Assembly (NCBI RefSeq): GCF_008693005.1
Contig: NZ_VXKE01000010.1
Coordinates: forward strand, 62,001 to 126,000
Reading direction: 5' to 3'
DNA length: 64,000 bases
Origin: Helicobacter canis
Lineage (GTDB): Bacteria > Campylobacterota > Campylobacteria > Campylobacterales > Helicobacteraceae
In this document: piece by piece, positions 1 through 8,494 of the stretch
Position numbering within the stretch: the stretch's first letter is position 1
How the letters are laid out: each line of letters starts with the position of its first letter
The notes under the pieces: generated by a model
The model's input: only the letters and a program-made list of their open reading frames with translations
What the model was told of the DNA's origin: nothing
The model's database searches: none
Made by a program: the position numbers and the translations under genes

Positions 1-1776
1 TGTAAAGAAATCTCTGTTTCTGTGGTTAGTGGGATTATCATCATCATCGTATTTTTTGTGCCAATTCTCACACTTGAGGGACTAGAGGGTAAGATGTTTG
101 CTCCTTTGGCTAAAAGTATTGTATTTGCCCTTTTGGGCTCTCTTGTGCTATCTATCACCGTGATCCCGGTTGTCGCCTCTCTTGTGTTAAAAACTAAAGA
201 GCATAAAGAGACCATTATCACGCGCTTTTTTTATAGAATCTACACGCCCACTTTACACTTTTGCCTAACACATAGAAAAATGGTCATAAGCTTTGCATTT
301 GCATTTTTAGTCGCTTCGCTCTCACTTTTCCCTTTTGTGGGCAAGTCCTTTATGCCAACCCTTGATGAAGGCGATGTCGTGCTAATGGTGGAGATGACTC
401 CATCTGTCTCACTTACGCAATCACGCGACCTACTCCTGCGTATCCAAAAGACCATTAAAGAAAAGGTCCCGGAAGTCAAAGAAATTGTCGCGCGCACAGG
501 GACTGATGAGCTAGGGCTTAGTCTTGATGGACTCAATCAAAGCGATATGTTTATCTCCTTTATCCCCAAAGATCAGTGGCAGGTAAAAAGCAAGCAAGAA
601 GTGCTTGAGAAAATCACACAATCTTTGCAGAGCTTTGTGGGGATTAGCTTTATTTTCACCCAGCCCATTGATATGCGGATTTCTGAGATGCTCACAGGGG
701 TGCGGGGGGATTTGGCGATTAAAATCTTTGGCGATGATATTGCCACGCTTAATGAACTTAGCAAGCAAATTAGAGAGATCCTAAAGGGTGTGCGCGGCAG
801 TAGCGAAGTTTTCACTACGCTCAATGAAGGGGTAAATTATCTCTACATAACTCCAGAAAAGCACATAATGAGTAATGTAGGTGTGAGTGTTGATGAGTTT
901 GCTAAATTTATGAAGTCTTCACTAGAAGGCATTGTTGTCTCCTATATCCCTATGGGTGTGGCGCGCGTGCCTGTGATTATCCGCCAAGACCCAGAAATTT
1001 CCACAGATATTACCAAGCTTGAAGCTTTAGAGATGTTTTCATCGCGTGGCTATGTCGTGCCAATTAGCTCCATTGCTGAAATTAAAGAAGTCGATGGTCC
1101 TGTAACAATCGTGCGCGAGAATAATCGCAGAATGAGTGTCGTGCGCAGCAATGTAGAAAACCGCGATTTAGGCGGATTTGTCGATGAGGCAAAAGAGAAA
1201 ATTGCCGCGCAAGTAAAACTCCCGCCAAACTACTACATCACCTTTGGCGGGCAGTTTGAGAACCAGCAGCGAGCAAACGCGCGCTTTGCGGTGGTGATTC
1301 CAATTAGCATTGTGGTGATATTTTTTATTTTGTATTTCACTTTTAAAAGTGTGCCTTTAGCATTGCTTATTTTGCTAAATATCCCCTTTGCCGTTACAGG
1401 CGGGCTTATCTCGCTCTTTTTATCCGGGGAGTATATCTCTGTGCCTGCAAGCATTGGCTTTATCACACTCTTTGGTATCGCCGTGCTTAATGGCGTGGTG
1501 ATGATAGGGTATTTTAAAGAGCTCATCAAGCAGGGCAAAAGTGTCGATGAAGCCGTAGAAATGGGTGCAAAAAGACGCTTGCGCCCAATCCTTATGACGG
1601 CATTTATCGCGGCATTTGGGCTTGTGCCTATGCTGCTCTCAAGTGGTGTGGGAAGCGAAGTGCAAAAGCCCCTTGCCATAGTCGTGCTAGGCGGACTTGT
1701 AACCTCTAGCTCTCTAACGCTACTACTCTTGCCCGCGATGTTTGGTATCATCGCTAAGCGCATACGAATTGTGTAA
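1..1776 (+). CDS. CusA/CzcA-family heavy-metal efflux RND pump, C-terminal part (5' end outside window)
   Basis: The reading frame is open from base 1, so the gene starts upstream and only the last 591 residues are seen, of roughly 1000 usual for the family. This is the inner-membrane proton-driven pump of a tripartite RND exporter of divalent or monovalent metals, which works with a periplasmic adaptor and an outer-membrane channel. Visible are a hydrophobic segment followed by LTLEGLEGKMF, which is typical of CusA/CzcA, a large periplasmic loop starting near FMPTLDEGD, and a C-terminal bundle of several membrane helices. H. pylori has comparable CznA and CrdB-type pumps; which metal this one carries cannot be told. 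The stop codon overlaps the next reading frame (TAATG), and a DUF3240 gene follows, a common partner of CzcA genes. Confidence 0.9.
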   Translation, partial: CKEISVSVVSGIIIIIVFFVPILTLEGLEGKMFAPLAKSIVFALLGSLVLSITVIPVVASLVLKTKEHKETIITRFFYRIYTPTLHFCLTHRKMVISFAFAFLVASLSLFPFVGKSFMPTLDEGDVVLMVEMTPSVSLTQSRDLLLRIQKTIKEKVPEVKEIVARTGTDELGLSLDGLNQSDMFISFIPKDQWQVKSKQEVLEKITQSLQSFVGISFIFTQPIDMRISEMLTGVRGDLAIKIFGDDIATLNELSKQIREILKGVRGSSEVFTTLNEGVNYLYITPEKHIMSNVGVSVDEFAKFMKSSLEGIVVSYIPMGVARVPVIIRQDPEISTDITKLEALEMFSSRGYVVPISSIAEIKEVDGPVTIVRENNRRMSVVRSNVENRDLGGFVDEAKEKIAAQVKLPPNYYITFGGQFENQQRANARFAVVIPISIVVIFFILYFTFKSVPLALLILLNIPFAVTGGLISLFLSGEYISVPASIGFITLFGIAVLNGVVMIGYFKELIKQGKSVDEAVEMGAKRRLRPILMTAFIAAFGLVPMLLSSGVGSEVQKPLAIVVLGGLVTSSSLTLLLLPAMFGIIAKRIRIV

Positions 1777-1790
1777 TGAAAGGGGGAGCT

Positions 1791-2078
1791 ATGTGTAGCT
1801 GGCTACAAATTTATGCAGATAGTAAGCTTAAAGACCACATTGTCGATGCCCTGCTAGAGCGCAGGCTCAATGACTTTTATTACAGCTCTTGTGATAAATA
1901 CGCCTTGCGCGATTTGCTCATTAGCCAAAGGGAGCAGGTAAGCGGACGCAAGCAGTATGGGCGGTTTGACTTATATATCGACTACGATAGAGCAGTGGAG
2001 CTTGTGGAGTATTTTTATACCAAATACGGCAAAGATGATATTACTTGCTATATGCTACAAAATATCATTGACTGCTAG
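1791..2078 (+). CDS. DUF3240 family protein, CzcA-associated
   Basis: A small soluble protein of about 95 residues with no signal peptide. The pattern REQVSGRKQYGRFDLYI followed by a C-terminal beta strand (DDITCYMLQNII) resembles DUF3240, a PII-like small protein often encoded directly downstream of CusA/CzcA pumps; its role is unknown and may be regulatory. An in-frame ATG at 1776 overlaps the pump stop codon, but the ATG at 1791 has a purine-rich AAGGGGGA five bases upstream and is preferred. The gene ends just before a strong hairpin at 2084-2116. The family assignment is by pattern only. Confidence 0.65.
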   Translation: MCSWLQIYADSKLKDHIVDALLERRLNDFYYSSCDKYALRDLLISQREQVSGRKQYGRFDLYIDYDRAVELVEYFYTKYGKDDITCYMLQNIIDC

Positions 2079-2083
2079 CCCAC

Positions 2084-2116
2084 AGAGCTAGATTCTACTG
2101 CCTAGAATCTAGCTCT
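2084..2116. terminator. Bidirectional hairpin terminator made of two AGATTCTA motifs
   Basis: A perfect 14-bp inverted repeat (AGAGCTAGATTCTA at 2084-2097 against TAGAATCTAGCTCT at 2103-2116) with a 5-base loop, followed by AAATTT. It lies between convergent genes ending at 2078 (+) and 2127 (-), so it probably terminates both. Each arm is a copy of the dispersed CTAGATTCTA motif. Confidence 0.7.
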
Positions 2117-2126
2117 AAATTTGCGC

Positions 2127-2975
2127 CTAATCAATGCCAAAGGCAAAAACCACCTGCGATTCGTGGATATAGCCAAATATTGGACTTTTTGCGCCATTGG
2201 GGAAATAAAACACCCCAAGCCAAGCAGAATCTTGCGCACTACCCTTACTCCTAGCCGATAGGATCTCCCCCGCATAATACAATCTCGCACCAGCTTCATT
2301 ACTAGCCCCTCCGCCAAAATCCTTTGCCACACGCTCGCGCTTAATTTGCGTGATGATTGTGCCATTAGGGGATTGGCGTAGGTTGATATAGCTATCTGCA
2401 GATTTATATTTCAAACGCAAAGACCCTAAATCTTCATAAGCCAAAGACGAGATAAAAACATCGCCCAAAATCTCCACGCATTCTATATTTGCATAAATCT
2501 CGTGTCCCGCATCGCTCTCACCATAGAATCTATAATCCTTAAGCCGCACTTTTGCCCTAGCTGCCACGACACCAAAAATCTTTTTATCTAGCCCAAGCTC
2601 TCCTTGCAGTGCCAAGTCTCTAGCATTCAAGATAAGCACGGATCTATTTTCCCTATGCTTTGTGAAATCTATCTTCTTCAACTCATCTACACCCATAAAA
2701 CTATCATACAAAAATGGTAGTGCCAAATTCTTATCAGGATAGAATCTTAAGCTTATTTGACTCCCCTCCTCTTCGCCCTCATAGCCTTTCTCAAGCACAC
2801 CGGTAAGCTCCACCTCTCCGCTAAAACGCGTATCAGACGCTTCAATCCCGAAAAATTTCAGCGAATCTAAGCTCATCACACCTTTATCACTTAATAGCCC
2901 TGTATGTGTTAGCTCCCTAGGGAAGCCAAAAGCTATTGCCACAAACAAACTCATAATCACAAAAACTCTTAACAT
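2127..2975 (-). CDS. Exported protein with C-terminal SH3-like domain, unknown function
   Basis: A 282-residue protein with an N-terminal signal peptide (hydrophobic VFVIMSLFVAIAFG, cleavage probably after residue 17-18), so likely periplasmic or outer-membrane associated. The C-terminal ~90 residues (about 190-279) contain YINLRQSPNG and end with a GYIHESQV strand, the usual look of a bacterial SH3 (SH3b) domain, which often binds peptidoglycan or peptides. The middle is not recognised. The start has a good ribosome site (AAAGGAGTAGCA before ATG). It is convergent with the efflux genes and shares the hairpin terminator with them. Domain call is by pattern; no function is claimed. Confidence 0.6.
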   Translation of the reverse strand: MLRVFVIMSLFVAIAFGFPRELTHTGLLSDKGVMSLDSLKFFGIEASDTRFSGEVELTGVLEKGYEGEEEGSQISLRFYPDKNLALPFLYDSFMGVDELKKIDFTKHRENRSVLILNARDLALQGELGLDKKIFGVVAARAKVRLKDYRFYGESDAGHEIYANIECVEILGDVFISSLAYEDLGSLRLKYKSADSYINLRQSPNGTIITQIKRERVAKDFGGGASNEAGARLYYAGEILSARSKGSAQDSAWLGVFYFPNGAKSPIFGYIHESQVVFAFGID

Positions 2976-3027
2976 TGCTACTCCTTTGGTATTTAGGGCT
3001 TTTCCTTTGTTGATAGATTCTAGCTTG

Positions 3028-4317
3028 TTATCTTTGCGTGCTTGCTCTGCTATCTAGCAAAGCTTGGATACTCTTGCCAGCGGTGGTGTTTGTGTTGCCC
3101 TGATCAATGCGAGGATCAATCTTCGCACCAGAATCTAGCAAAAGCCGCACAAGCTCTATATCCCCGCCAATCGCAGCAAAATGCAAAATCCCCCGCCCAG
3201 AATCATCGCGCAAATTGATGTCTGCACCCTTTTGCAAATAGAGCTTTATAAGCTCGCGCTTATTGCACTCATACACACCTTGCTTCTCCCAAAACTCCCC
3301 GACAAAGCCCATTTCATTGTAGTTGTTATACATTTGCACTAAAGGGATTTGCGTGCTGCCATCATAGGTTATGGTGTGGCTTGGATTTGCTTTATACTCT
3401 AAAAGAGCTTGAATACTGCGGCAAGTTTTGTTGCTAATGCGTGGATCTGTGGCAGCAATCAAGGGTGTGCGTCCTTCATTATCGACTTCTTCAGGGTTCG
3501 CGCCAAACTCTAGTAGCAGGGCAGTAATCTCTGGATTGGTGATCCCAAGTATAAGTGCTGGCGTGCCAAAATCGTCCATAATGTTTGGGTTTATGCCATC
3601 TTTTAGCGCGGAATACACACCATCACTATTACCTGCCTTGATCGCCTCAAAGAGTGCTTGGCTAGAGTTGTAGCCGCGACTATAATGGTAGCTTTTGCTT
3701 GTAGCAATGTCTTTTGAAGGAGCTTGAGCAGAGCTAGAATCTGCTCGCCGCTCAAACATCTTAGGATCGATAGAAGAATACTTCGCTGCAAAGTAGGCGA
3801 GATTTTGCTTAGGCGCGCTGTGTATAGGCTCTCCCATAGCAAGTAGCACCAGCTCATAGGCGCGATAGGATTTATATAAGCCTATGATATTCTCTAGCTT
3901 ATAAATGCGCTCTTTTAAATCCTTTTGCGTAATGGGCGCATCAATGCCTATACTTAGTGCATCAATTTCAGCACTAAGCTTCTTTAGCGCGGCGTGGTAT
4001 GGGGCTGGGTCATCGATTAAGATAGCTGCTTCATAGAGATTTTTCTTAAGCTTTTTGTAGGTGATTTTTGGCTGGATAAACTGCGAGCTAGATTCTAGTG
4101 TGATGTGGCTTATCACTTCTTCATAGGAGTGCTCTTCGCGCTGAGCTTGGATAATCTCGTGCTTAGCACGCACGCTTACTTCTATACTTTGAGAGAGCTC
4201 ATCAAGTGCGGCACTTTTCGCCTGCTCTTGCGTGGGCGCGGTGGCAGAGCTCTCTAGCACTTGTGCCAAAGATAGGCTAAAAAGCAGAGCGATAAGCGCG
4301 ATACACCGCAGCAGCAT
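3028..4317 (-). CDS. Exported LPP20-like plus ankyrin-repeat protein
   Basis: 429 residues. A signal peptide (MLLRCIALIALLFSLSLAQ) is followed by a region to about residue 140 resembling the LPP20/FlgP fold (QAKSAALDELSQSIEVSV), common in epsilonproteobacterial envelope proteins. From about residue 215 there are ankyrin repeats with typical units (GTPALILGI, GRTPLIAATD, GRGILHFAAIGGDIELVRLLLDSGA). Ankyrin repeats bind proteins, so this could be a periplasmic scaffold or inhibitor. The ATG overlaps the stop codon of the upstream SIMPL-like gene (TAATG), implying translational coupling. There is no lipobox cysteine, unlike true LPP20. Confidence 0.65.
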   Translation of the reverse strand: MLLRCIALIALLFSLSLAQVLESSATAPTQEQAKSAALDELSQSIEVSVRAKHEIIQAQREEHSYEEVISHITLESSSQFIQPKITYKKLKKNLYEAAILIDDPAPYHAALKKLSAEIDALSIGIDAPITQKDLKERIYKLENIIGLYKSYRAYELVLLAMGEPIHSAPKQNLAYFAAKYSSIDPKMFERRADSSSAQAPSKDIATSKSYHYSRGYNSSQALFEAIKAGNSDGVYSALKDGINPNIMDDFGTPALILGITNPEITALLLEFGANPEEVDNEGRTPLIAATDPRISNKTCRSIQALLEYKANPSHTITYDGSTQIPLVQMYNNYNEMGFVGEFWEKQGVYECNKRELIKLYLQKGADINLRDDSGRGILHFAAIGGDIELVRLLLDSGAKIDPRIDQGNTNTTAGKSIQALLDSRASTQR

Positions 4318-5144
4318 TATTTGCAGCCTATGCTAAAGTCTGCGCTAAGCTGTAGCTCGCCGTCTTTAACCACAGGCAAAGAGTCTGCAACTTGTATAGC
4401 TTCTAGGGTATCTTCGTGCGCACTGCTTGAATACTTAGCATTTGCGTTGCTGCCTAGAGGTATGCTGCTTTTGTAGGCGACTTGGGGGGTATTGTTTCTA
4501 TCGCTAAAGCGCAGGCTTGTGATGTGGCACTTAGTGGAGAGAATCTTGCTGTAATCTTTAGTGATTTGCTTGGCTTGGGCTAGGATTTCATTGCGCATAG
4601 TTTGGGTTTTGGCGCGGATTTGCTCTTGGGTATAAATTGGCGTTATAGCTGGAAGATTGAAGCGCAGGTAGGGAGATTTAGCGACATTGACTCGCAGGGC
4701 ATTAAGCAAATCTTCATAGATCTTAGCCTGCTCTTTTGTAAATTCACAAGCAATGCCTTGACGGACAAAAATCCCTGTGCGCTCGATATAGCTCCACTTA
4801 CCATTGATGAGCCTTCTATCTTCATAGGTTCTAGTCTCTATGCCAAACTCCCCGCCTACACACACTTCTTTAGCTTGCACTACAAGGGCGTTGTTTGCTT
4901 GCAGAAGCTCTACAAGGGCATTTTCTTCTTGCGCAGAGAGAGCTGGGGTCTGCTCTAGTTTTTTCGTGGATTCTACGCTAATTTGCGCGGTGAAAGTCTC
5001 TGGGGCTAGCTTATGCTCCACTGATATAGCTTGGCTAATCACAAGCTGCTCTACTTTTGTCTCACAGAAAAACGCTAGCCCGAGCACCGCCCCAGCGACA
5101 AAAATAAACGCCCAAAGCGCAAGCTGCATTATATGATTTTGCAT
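4317..5144 (-). CDS. SIMPL-domain (DUF541)-like membrane-anchored periplasmic protein
   Basis: 275 residues with one N-terminal membrane segment (about residues 5-27) and the rest outside the cytoplasm. The layout of a long beta strand (SVEHKLAPETFTAQISV), a helix (EENALVELLQANNALV) and a later helix (MRNEILAQAKQITKDYSKIL) matches the SIMPL/DUF541 family, whose function is poorly known and has been linked to oxidative-stress tolerance in some bacteria. The start is supported by AAAGGA five bases before ATG. First gene of a coupled pair with the LPP20-ankyrin gene. The family match is moderate, not certain. Confidence 0.5.
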   Translation of the reverse strand: MQNHIMQLALWAFIFVAGAVLGLAFFCETKVEQLVISQAISVEHKLAPETFTAQISVESTKKLEQTPALSAQEENALVELLQANNALVVQAKEVCVGGEFGIETRTYEDRRLINGKWSYIERTGIFVRQGIACEFTKEQAKIYEDLLNALRVNVAKSPYLRFNLPAITPIYTQEQIRAKTQTMRNEILAQAKQITKDYSKILSTKCHITSLRFSDRNNTPQVAYKSSIPLGSNANAKYSSSAHEDTLEAIQVADSLPVVKDGELQLSADFSIGCK

Positions 5145-5188
5145 AGAAGTCCTTTGCTATTAGATGGTCGCAAGTATAACACACTATA

Positions 5189-6721
5189 TTACACTTGATT
5201 TGTGCAAGCAAAAGTAGATTCTAGTAGCCTGCCTTGCGTGCTTTTAAAGGGCTCATTAGCTGCGACTATCTCAACGATCTCCCCAGAATCTAAAAGCACG
5301 ATACGATCGCAAAATGCGCGCGCTAGGGAGAGATTATGCGTGATACATAGCACGCTTAGATTCTGCTTTGCACTTGGGCGGCTATCTCTGTGTGCTTGCA
5401 TAGTGGCAATATGCTCTAAAATCATCGCTTCAGTGCTGGCATCAAGACACGATGTGCTCTCATCAAGGATTAGTAGCTCTGGCTCTAGCACAAGCACACT
5501 AGCAAGATTTATCCTAGCAGCTTGCCCACCAGAGAGCATAGCAGGGTAGCTATCAAGCGGCAAAGATTCTAGTCCCAAAGCGTGTAGTATAGGCATAATC
5601 CTGCTTCTCTGCTTAGCTTTATCTACCACACCATATAAGGCGATAAGCCCTTGAGTAAGTGTATCCAAAAGTGTTTGATTGGGATTTAGTGCGCTTATAG
5701 GATCTTGAAAAAGCAGCTGTATATGGCGGTAGAAATGCCTACGCGCTTGCAGACTACGCCTATTAGAGTGCCAATGCGTGGGGTAGGTGATTTGCCCGCT
5801 AGATTCTAGCTCCAAGCGTGCGATGAGCTTTGCTAGCGTGCTTTTGCCGCTGCCACTTCTACCCACAATGCCAAGCCTCTCCCCTGCACAAATAGTAAGC
5901 GAGATAGAATCTAGCGCGCAGATGGATTGGTGGGCAGCTTGATAAGATTTAGTGATATTGTGTAGTGTGATAAGTGGGGTAGATTCTAGTGATTTTTGTC
6001 TATCATATATCGATATATACGCAAAGTTTGTATGAAAACTTCCCAAATCTCTAGCAGCAATCTTCCCAGAATCTATATGGTAGCTCACATCAGCTATACG
6101 CATAAGCCTATGATCGTGCGTGATGAGCAAGACTCCCTTACCAAGCTCTTTAGCAGCGCGCCTTAAAATCTCTAATAGTTCTTTTGTAGCGATAGCGTCT
6201 AAATCACTTGTAGGCTCATCAGCGATGAGAAACTGCGCATCTGCAAGCAGTGCGATGAGTATCATCGCCCTTTGTAGCTCCCCTCCACTCATCTCAAAGG
6301 CATAGCGATGAAGCACACTAGAATCTAGCCCCAGCCTATGCAGCAAGCTAGAGATTTGCTCAAGGTCATAGGGCTTGCCCCACGCACGCAGACTTTCTGC
6401 AATGTGGCTTTTGATTGTGTAGAGTGGATTGAAGTAGGTGCGCGGATTTTGCAAAATGCTTATGATAGCAGGGCTTTTTGCGCGCTTTTTGCGCAAAGAT
6501 GGCTTGTAAGGCGAGTCATCTAGCAAGACTTCCCCGCTAATTGTGAGATTTGGCGGGAGTAAGCCCTGTAAGGCTAGAGCGCAGAGTGTTTTGCCACTGC
6601 CGCTTCTGCCTATGAGTGCCGTTATTTGCCCACATTCTAGCGATATGCTAATGTCTGTAAGCAGGGGTTTTGCACCAAAGGATACAGAGATATTTGCAAG
6701 TGCTAGCCTAGATTTAGCCAT
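5189..6721 (-). CDS. Fused NikD/NikE-type nickel (peptide/nickel family) ABC transporter ATP-binding protein
   Basis: A 510-residue protein holding two complete ABC ATPase domains in one chain, where most systems use two proteins (NikD and NikE, or DppD and DppF). Domain 1 has Walker A GRSGSGKT near residue 38, signature MSGGELQRA and Walker B LIADEPTSDLD. Domain 2 has a second GRSGSGKS, the LFQDP Q-loop typical of the DppF side, signature LSGGQAARI and LLILDESTSCLD. It powers import through the NikB/NikC permease just upstream. Two starts are possible: ATG 6730 and ATG 6721; the latter has AGAAG nine bases upstream and is preferred. It overlaps nikC by 8 bp. Substrate is inferred from NikA and the operator. 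Confidence 0.85.
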   Translation of the reverse strand: MAKSRLALANISVSFGAKPLLTDISISLECGQITALIGRSGSGKTLCALALQGLLPPNLTISGEVLLDDSPYKPSLRKKRAKSPAIISILQNPRTYFNPLYTIKSHIAESLRAWGKPYDLEQISSLLHRLGLDSSVLHRYAFEMSGGELQRAMILIALLADAQFLIADEPTSDLDAIATKELLEILRRAAKELGKGVLLITHDHRLMRIADVSYHIDSGKIAARDLGSFHTNFAYISIYDRQKSLESTPLITLHNITKSYQAAHQSICALDSISLTICAGERLGIVGRSGSGKSTLAKLIARLELESSGQITYPTHWHSNRRSLQARRHFYRHIQLLFQDPISALNPNQTLLDTLTQGLIALYGVVDKAKQRSRIMPILHALGLESLPLDSYPAMLSGGQAARINLASVLVLEPELLILDESTSCLDASTEAMILEHIATMQAHRDSRPSAKQNLSVLCITHNLSLARAFCDRIVLLDSGEIVEIVAANEPFKSTQGRLLESTFACTNQV

Positions 6722-7553
6722 AGCGCACATCTTCTAAATGCGTAGCAAAATATCTTCTTAAGCTATCACCTAGCAGGGTAAAGACCGCCACGCTAATAAA
6801 CAACGCCCCACCCGGATAGAGGAGCAAATGCGGCGCGCTATAAAGATACTCTTTCATATCACTAAGCATAATGCCCCACTCCGCAAGTGGCGGCTGCACA
6901 CCTAGCCCCAGAAATGAAAGCCCAGCAATATGGAGCATAATATGCCCCATATCCATAGTAGCTAGCACAAGTATGTGGATACACAAGCTTGGGAGAAAAT
7001 TCCGCCTAAAGCTTTGCCAGAAGCTTTGCCCTTGCATATAAGAGATAGCTACATACTCTTTTGTGCGCAGTGTAATGGTAAGCGAGCGAGCTATGCGCGC
7101 GTAAAATGCCCAGTGCGTGAGTGTTATAGCAATGATTACATTCACCAATCCAGCTCCTAGCACCCCTACAAAAAATAACGCCAAAACCATTGTAGGCACG
7201 CTTAAAAACACATCACACACACGCATAATCACCCTATCCCACGCCCCGCCTAATGCCCCCGCCACCCCACCTACGCAAATCCCTATCCCCATAACTAGCA
7301 CGATGATACAAGCACTTGCCCCAAGTGAGATATATGCCCCATAAATAAGTCTTGTGAAAATATCTCTACCTAAATGATCGCAGCCCAGCCAATGCTCCTT
7401 GCTTATAGGAGCTAGCTGCTTGGAGAGATCAATCGCATCAGGCTTATAGGGGCTAAATAGTGGCACAAGCAAGGCTAATGCTAATAAAAGCACAAGGGCG
7501 CATAAGGCGATTTTGCCTTGTAGGGGGAAATGCTTGTGGATTTGATTTTGCAT
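6714..7553 (-). CDS. nikC: Nickel ABC transporter permease NikC
   Basis: A 279-residue inner-membrane permease of the DppC/OppC/NikC type with about six hydrophobic segments. It shows the N-terminal OppC-type motif (PDAIDLSKQLAPISKEHWLGCDHLGRDIF), here split by eye into DAIDLS and GCDHLGRD, and the EAA-loop region for ATPase contact (YVAISYMQGQSFWQSFRRNFLP is the equivalent). The family is shared by peptide and nickel importers; the nickel assignment rests on the neighbouring NikA-like protein and NikR-like operator. It starts 8 bases after nikB and overlaps the fused ATPase gene. Confidence 0.85.
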   Translation of the reverse strand: MQNQIHKHFPLQGKIALCALVLLLALALLVPLFSPYKPDAIDLSKQLAPISKEHWLGCDHLGRDIFTRLIYGAYISLGASACIIVLVMGIGICVGGVAGALGGAWDRVIMRVCDVFLSVPTMVLALFFVGVLGAGLVNVIIAITLTHWAFYARIARSLTITLRTKEYVAISYMQGQSFWQSFRRNFLPSLCIHILVLATMDMGHIMLHIAGLSFLGLGVQPPLAEWGIMLSDMKEYLYSAPHLLLYPGGALFISVAVFTLLGDSLRRYFATHLEDVRYG

Positions 7554-7561
7554 AGCGACTC

Positions 7562-8494
7562 TTATAGAGAGACTCTAGGGTCAAGGTAGGCGCATAGCAC
7601 ATCGCTAAGTAGATTTGCTAGTGTGAAAATCACGCATAGCACAATGACAAAGCATTGGATAATGGGAAAATCGTGATTAGCAATGGCATTAAGACAATAC
7701 AGCCCAATCCCCGGAATAGCAAAGATACTCTCTATAATCAACGCCCCCCCTAGTAGCTCACCTATATGCATCCCCATCATCGCAATAATGGGAAGCAGAG
7801 CATTGGCAAAAATATGCTTCAAGGTAATAATAGGGCGTGGGATTTGGCGCGCGCTTGCATACGCTACATAGCTAGAATCCATCACTTCTAGCATACTTGC
7901 GCGCAAAAGCCTTGCAGTGATACAAAGCGACATAAATGCAATACTAATGCTAGGAAGCACATAGCTGGCAACGCTAGAGTCCCACACCGCAGGCAGCCAC
8001 CCTAAAGTAATGGCAAAAAGCCAAACTAGCAAAAACGAGAGCCAAAAATTAGGCATACACGCACCTATAAAGCACATAATGCTCACTACAATATCTGGGA
8101 TTCTACCTTTATACAGCGCGCCAAGCACACCAAATAGCGTAGCAAACACACCAATAAGCACCACCCCTAGCCCCACAAGCTTCAAAGTCGCAGGCAAAAG
8201 AGCGAAAAACTCACCGCTCACAGCCTGCCCACTCATAAATGAAGTGCCAAAATCAAGCATAATAGCCCTATATAGCCATACCGCATACTGCCAGAGCAAT
8301 GGCTCATCAAGCCCAAATTCCACCCGCAAGTGCGCAATCATCTCTGGTGTGTTTGGGAGATTAGATAGGGCAAGATACTGCGCTATGGGATCGCCTCCAC
8401 CAAGGCGCAGCAGCATAAAAATCCCAAATGACACCACTAGCAAAATAGGCACAAGATACAAAATCCGCTGGCAAATTTGCTGCAACAATGGCAT
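7562..8494 (-). CDS. nikB: Nickel ABC transporter permease NikB
   Basis: A 310-residue permease of the DppB/OppB/NikB type: N-terminal helix (ILYLVPILLVVSFGIFMLLRL), then GGDPIAQYLA and PEMIAHLRVEFGLDEPL, which are standard for the family, then five more helices and a C-terminal GAL(I/V)IESIFAIPGIG-like stretch. The chosen ATG (8494) overlaps the stop codon of nikA (TAATG), a classic coupling arrangement; an upstream GTG at 8506 would overlap more and has no better ribosome site. It pairs with NikC to form the transmembrane pore. Confidence 0.85.
   Translation of the reverse strand: MPLLQQICQRILYLVPILLVVSFGIFMLLRLGGGDPIAQYLALSNLPNTPEMIAHLRVEFGLDEPLLWQYAVWLYRAIMLDFGTSFMSGQAVSGEFFALLPATLKLVGLGVVLIGVFATLFGVLGALYKGRIPDIVVSIMCFIGACMPNFWLSFLLVWLFAITLGWLPAVWDSSVASYVLPSISIAFMSLCITARLLRASMLEVMDSSYVAYASARQIPRPIITLKHIFANALLPIIAMMGMHIGELLGGALIIESIFAIPGIGLYCLNAIANHDFPIIQCFVIVLCVIFTLANLLSDVLCAYLDPRVSL

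Noticed and set aside
7744..7750. C7 run in nikB as a phase-variation tract
   Set aside because: Short, inside a conserved core membrane protein, and in frame.
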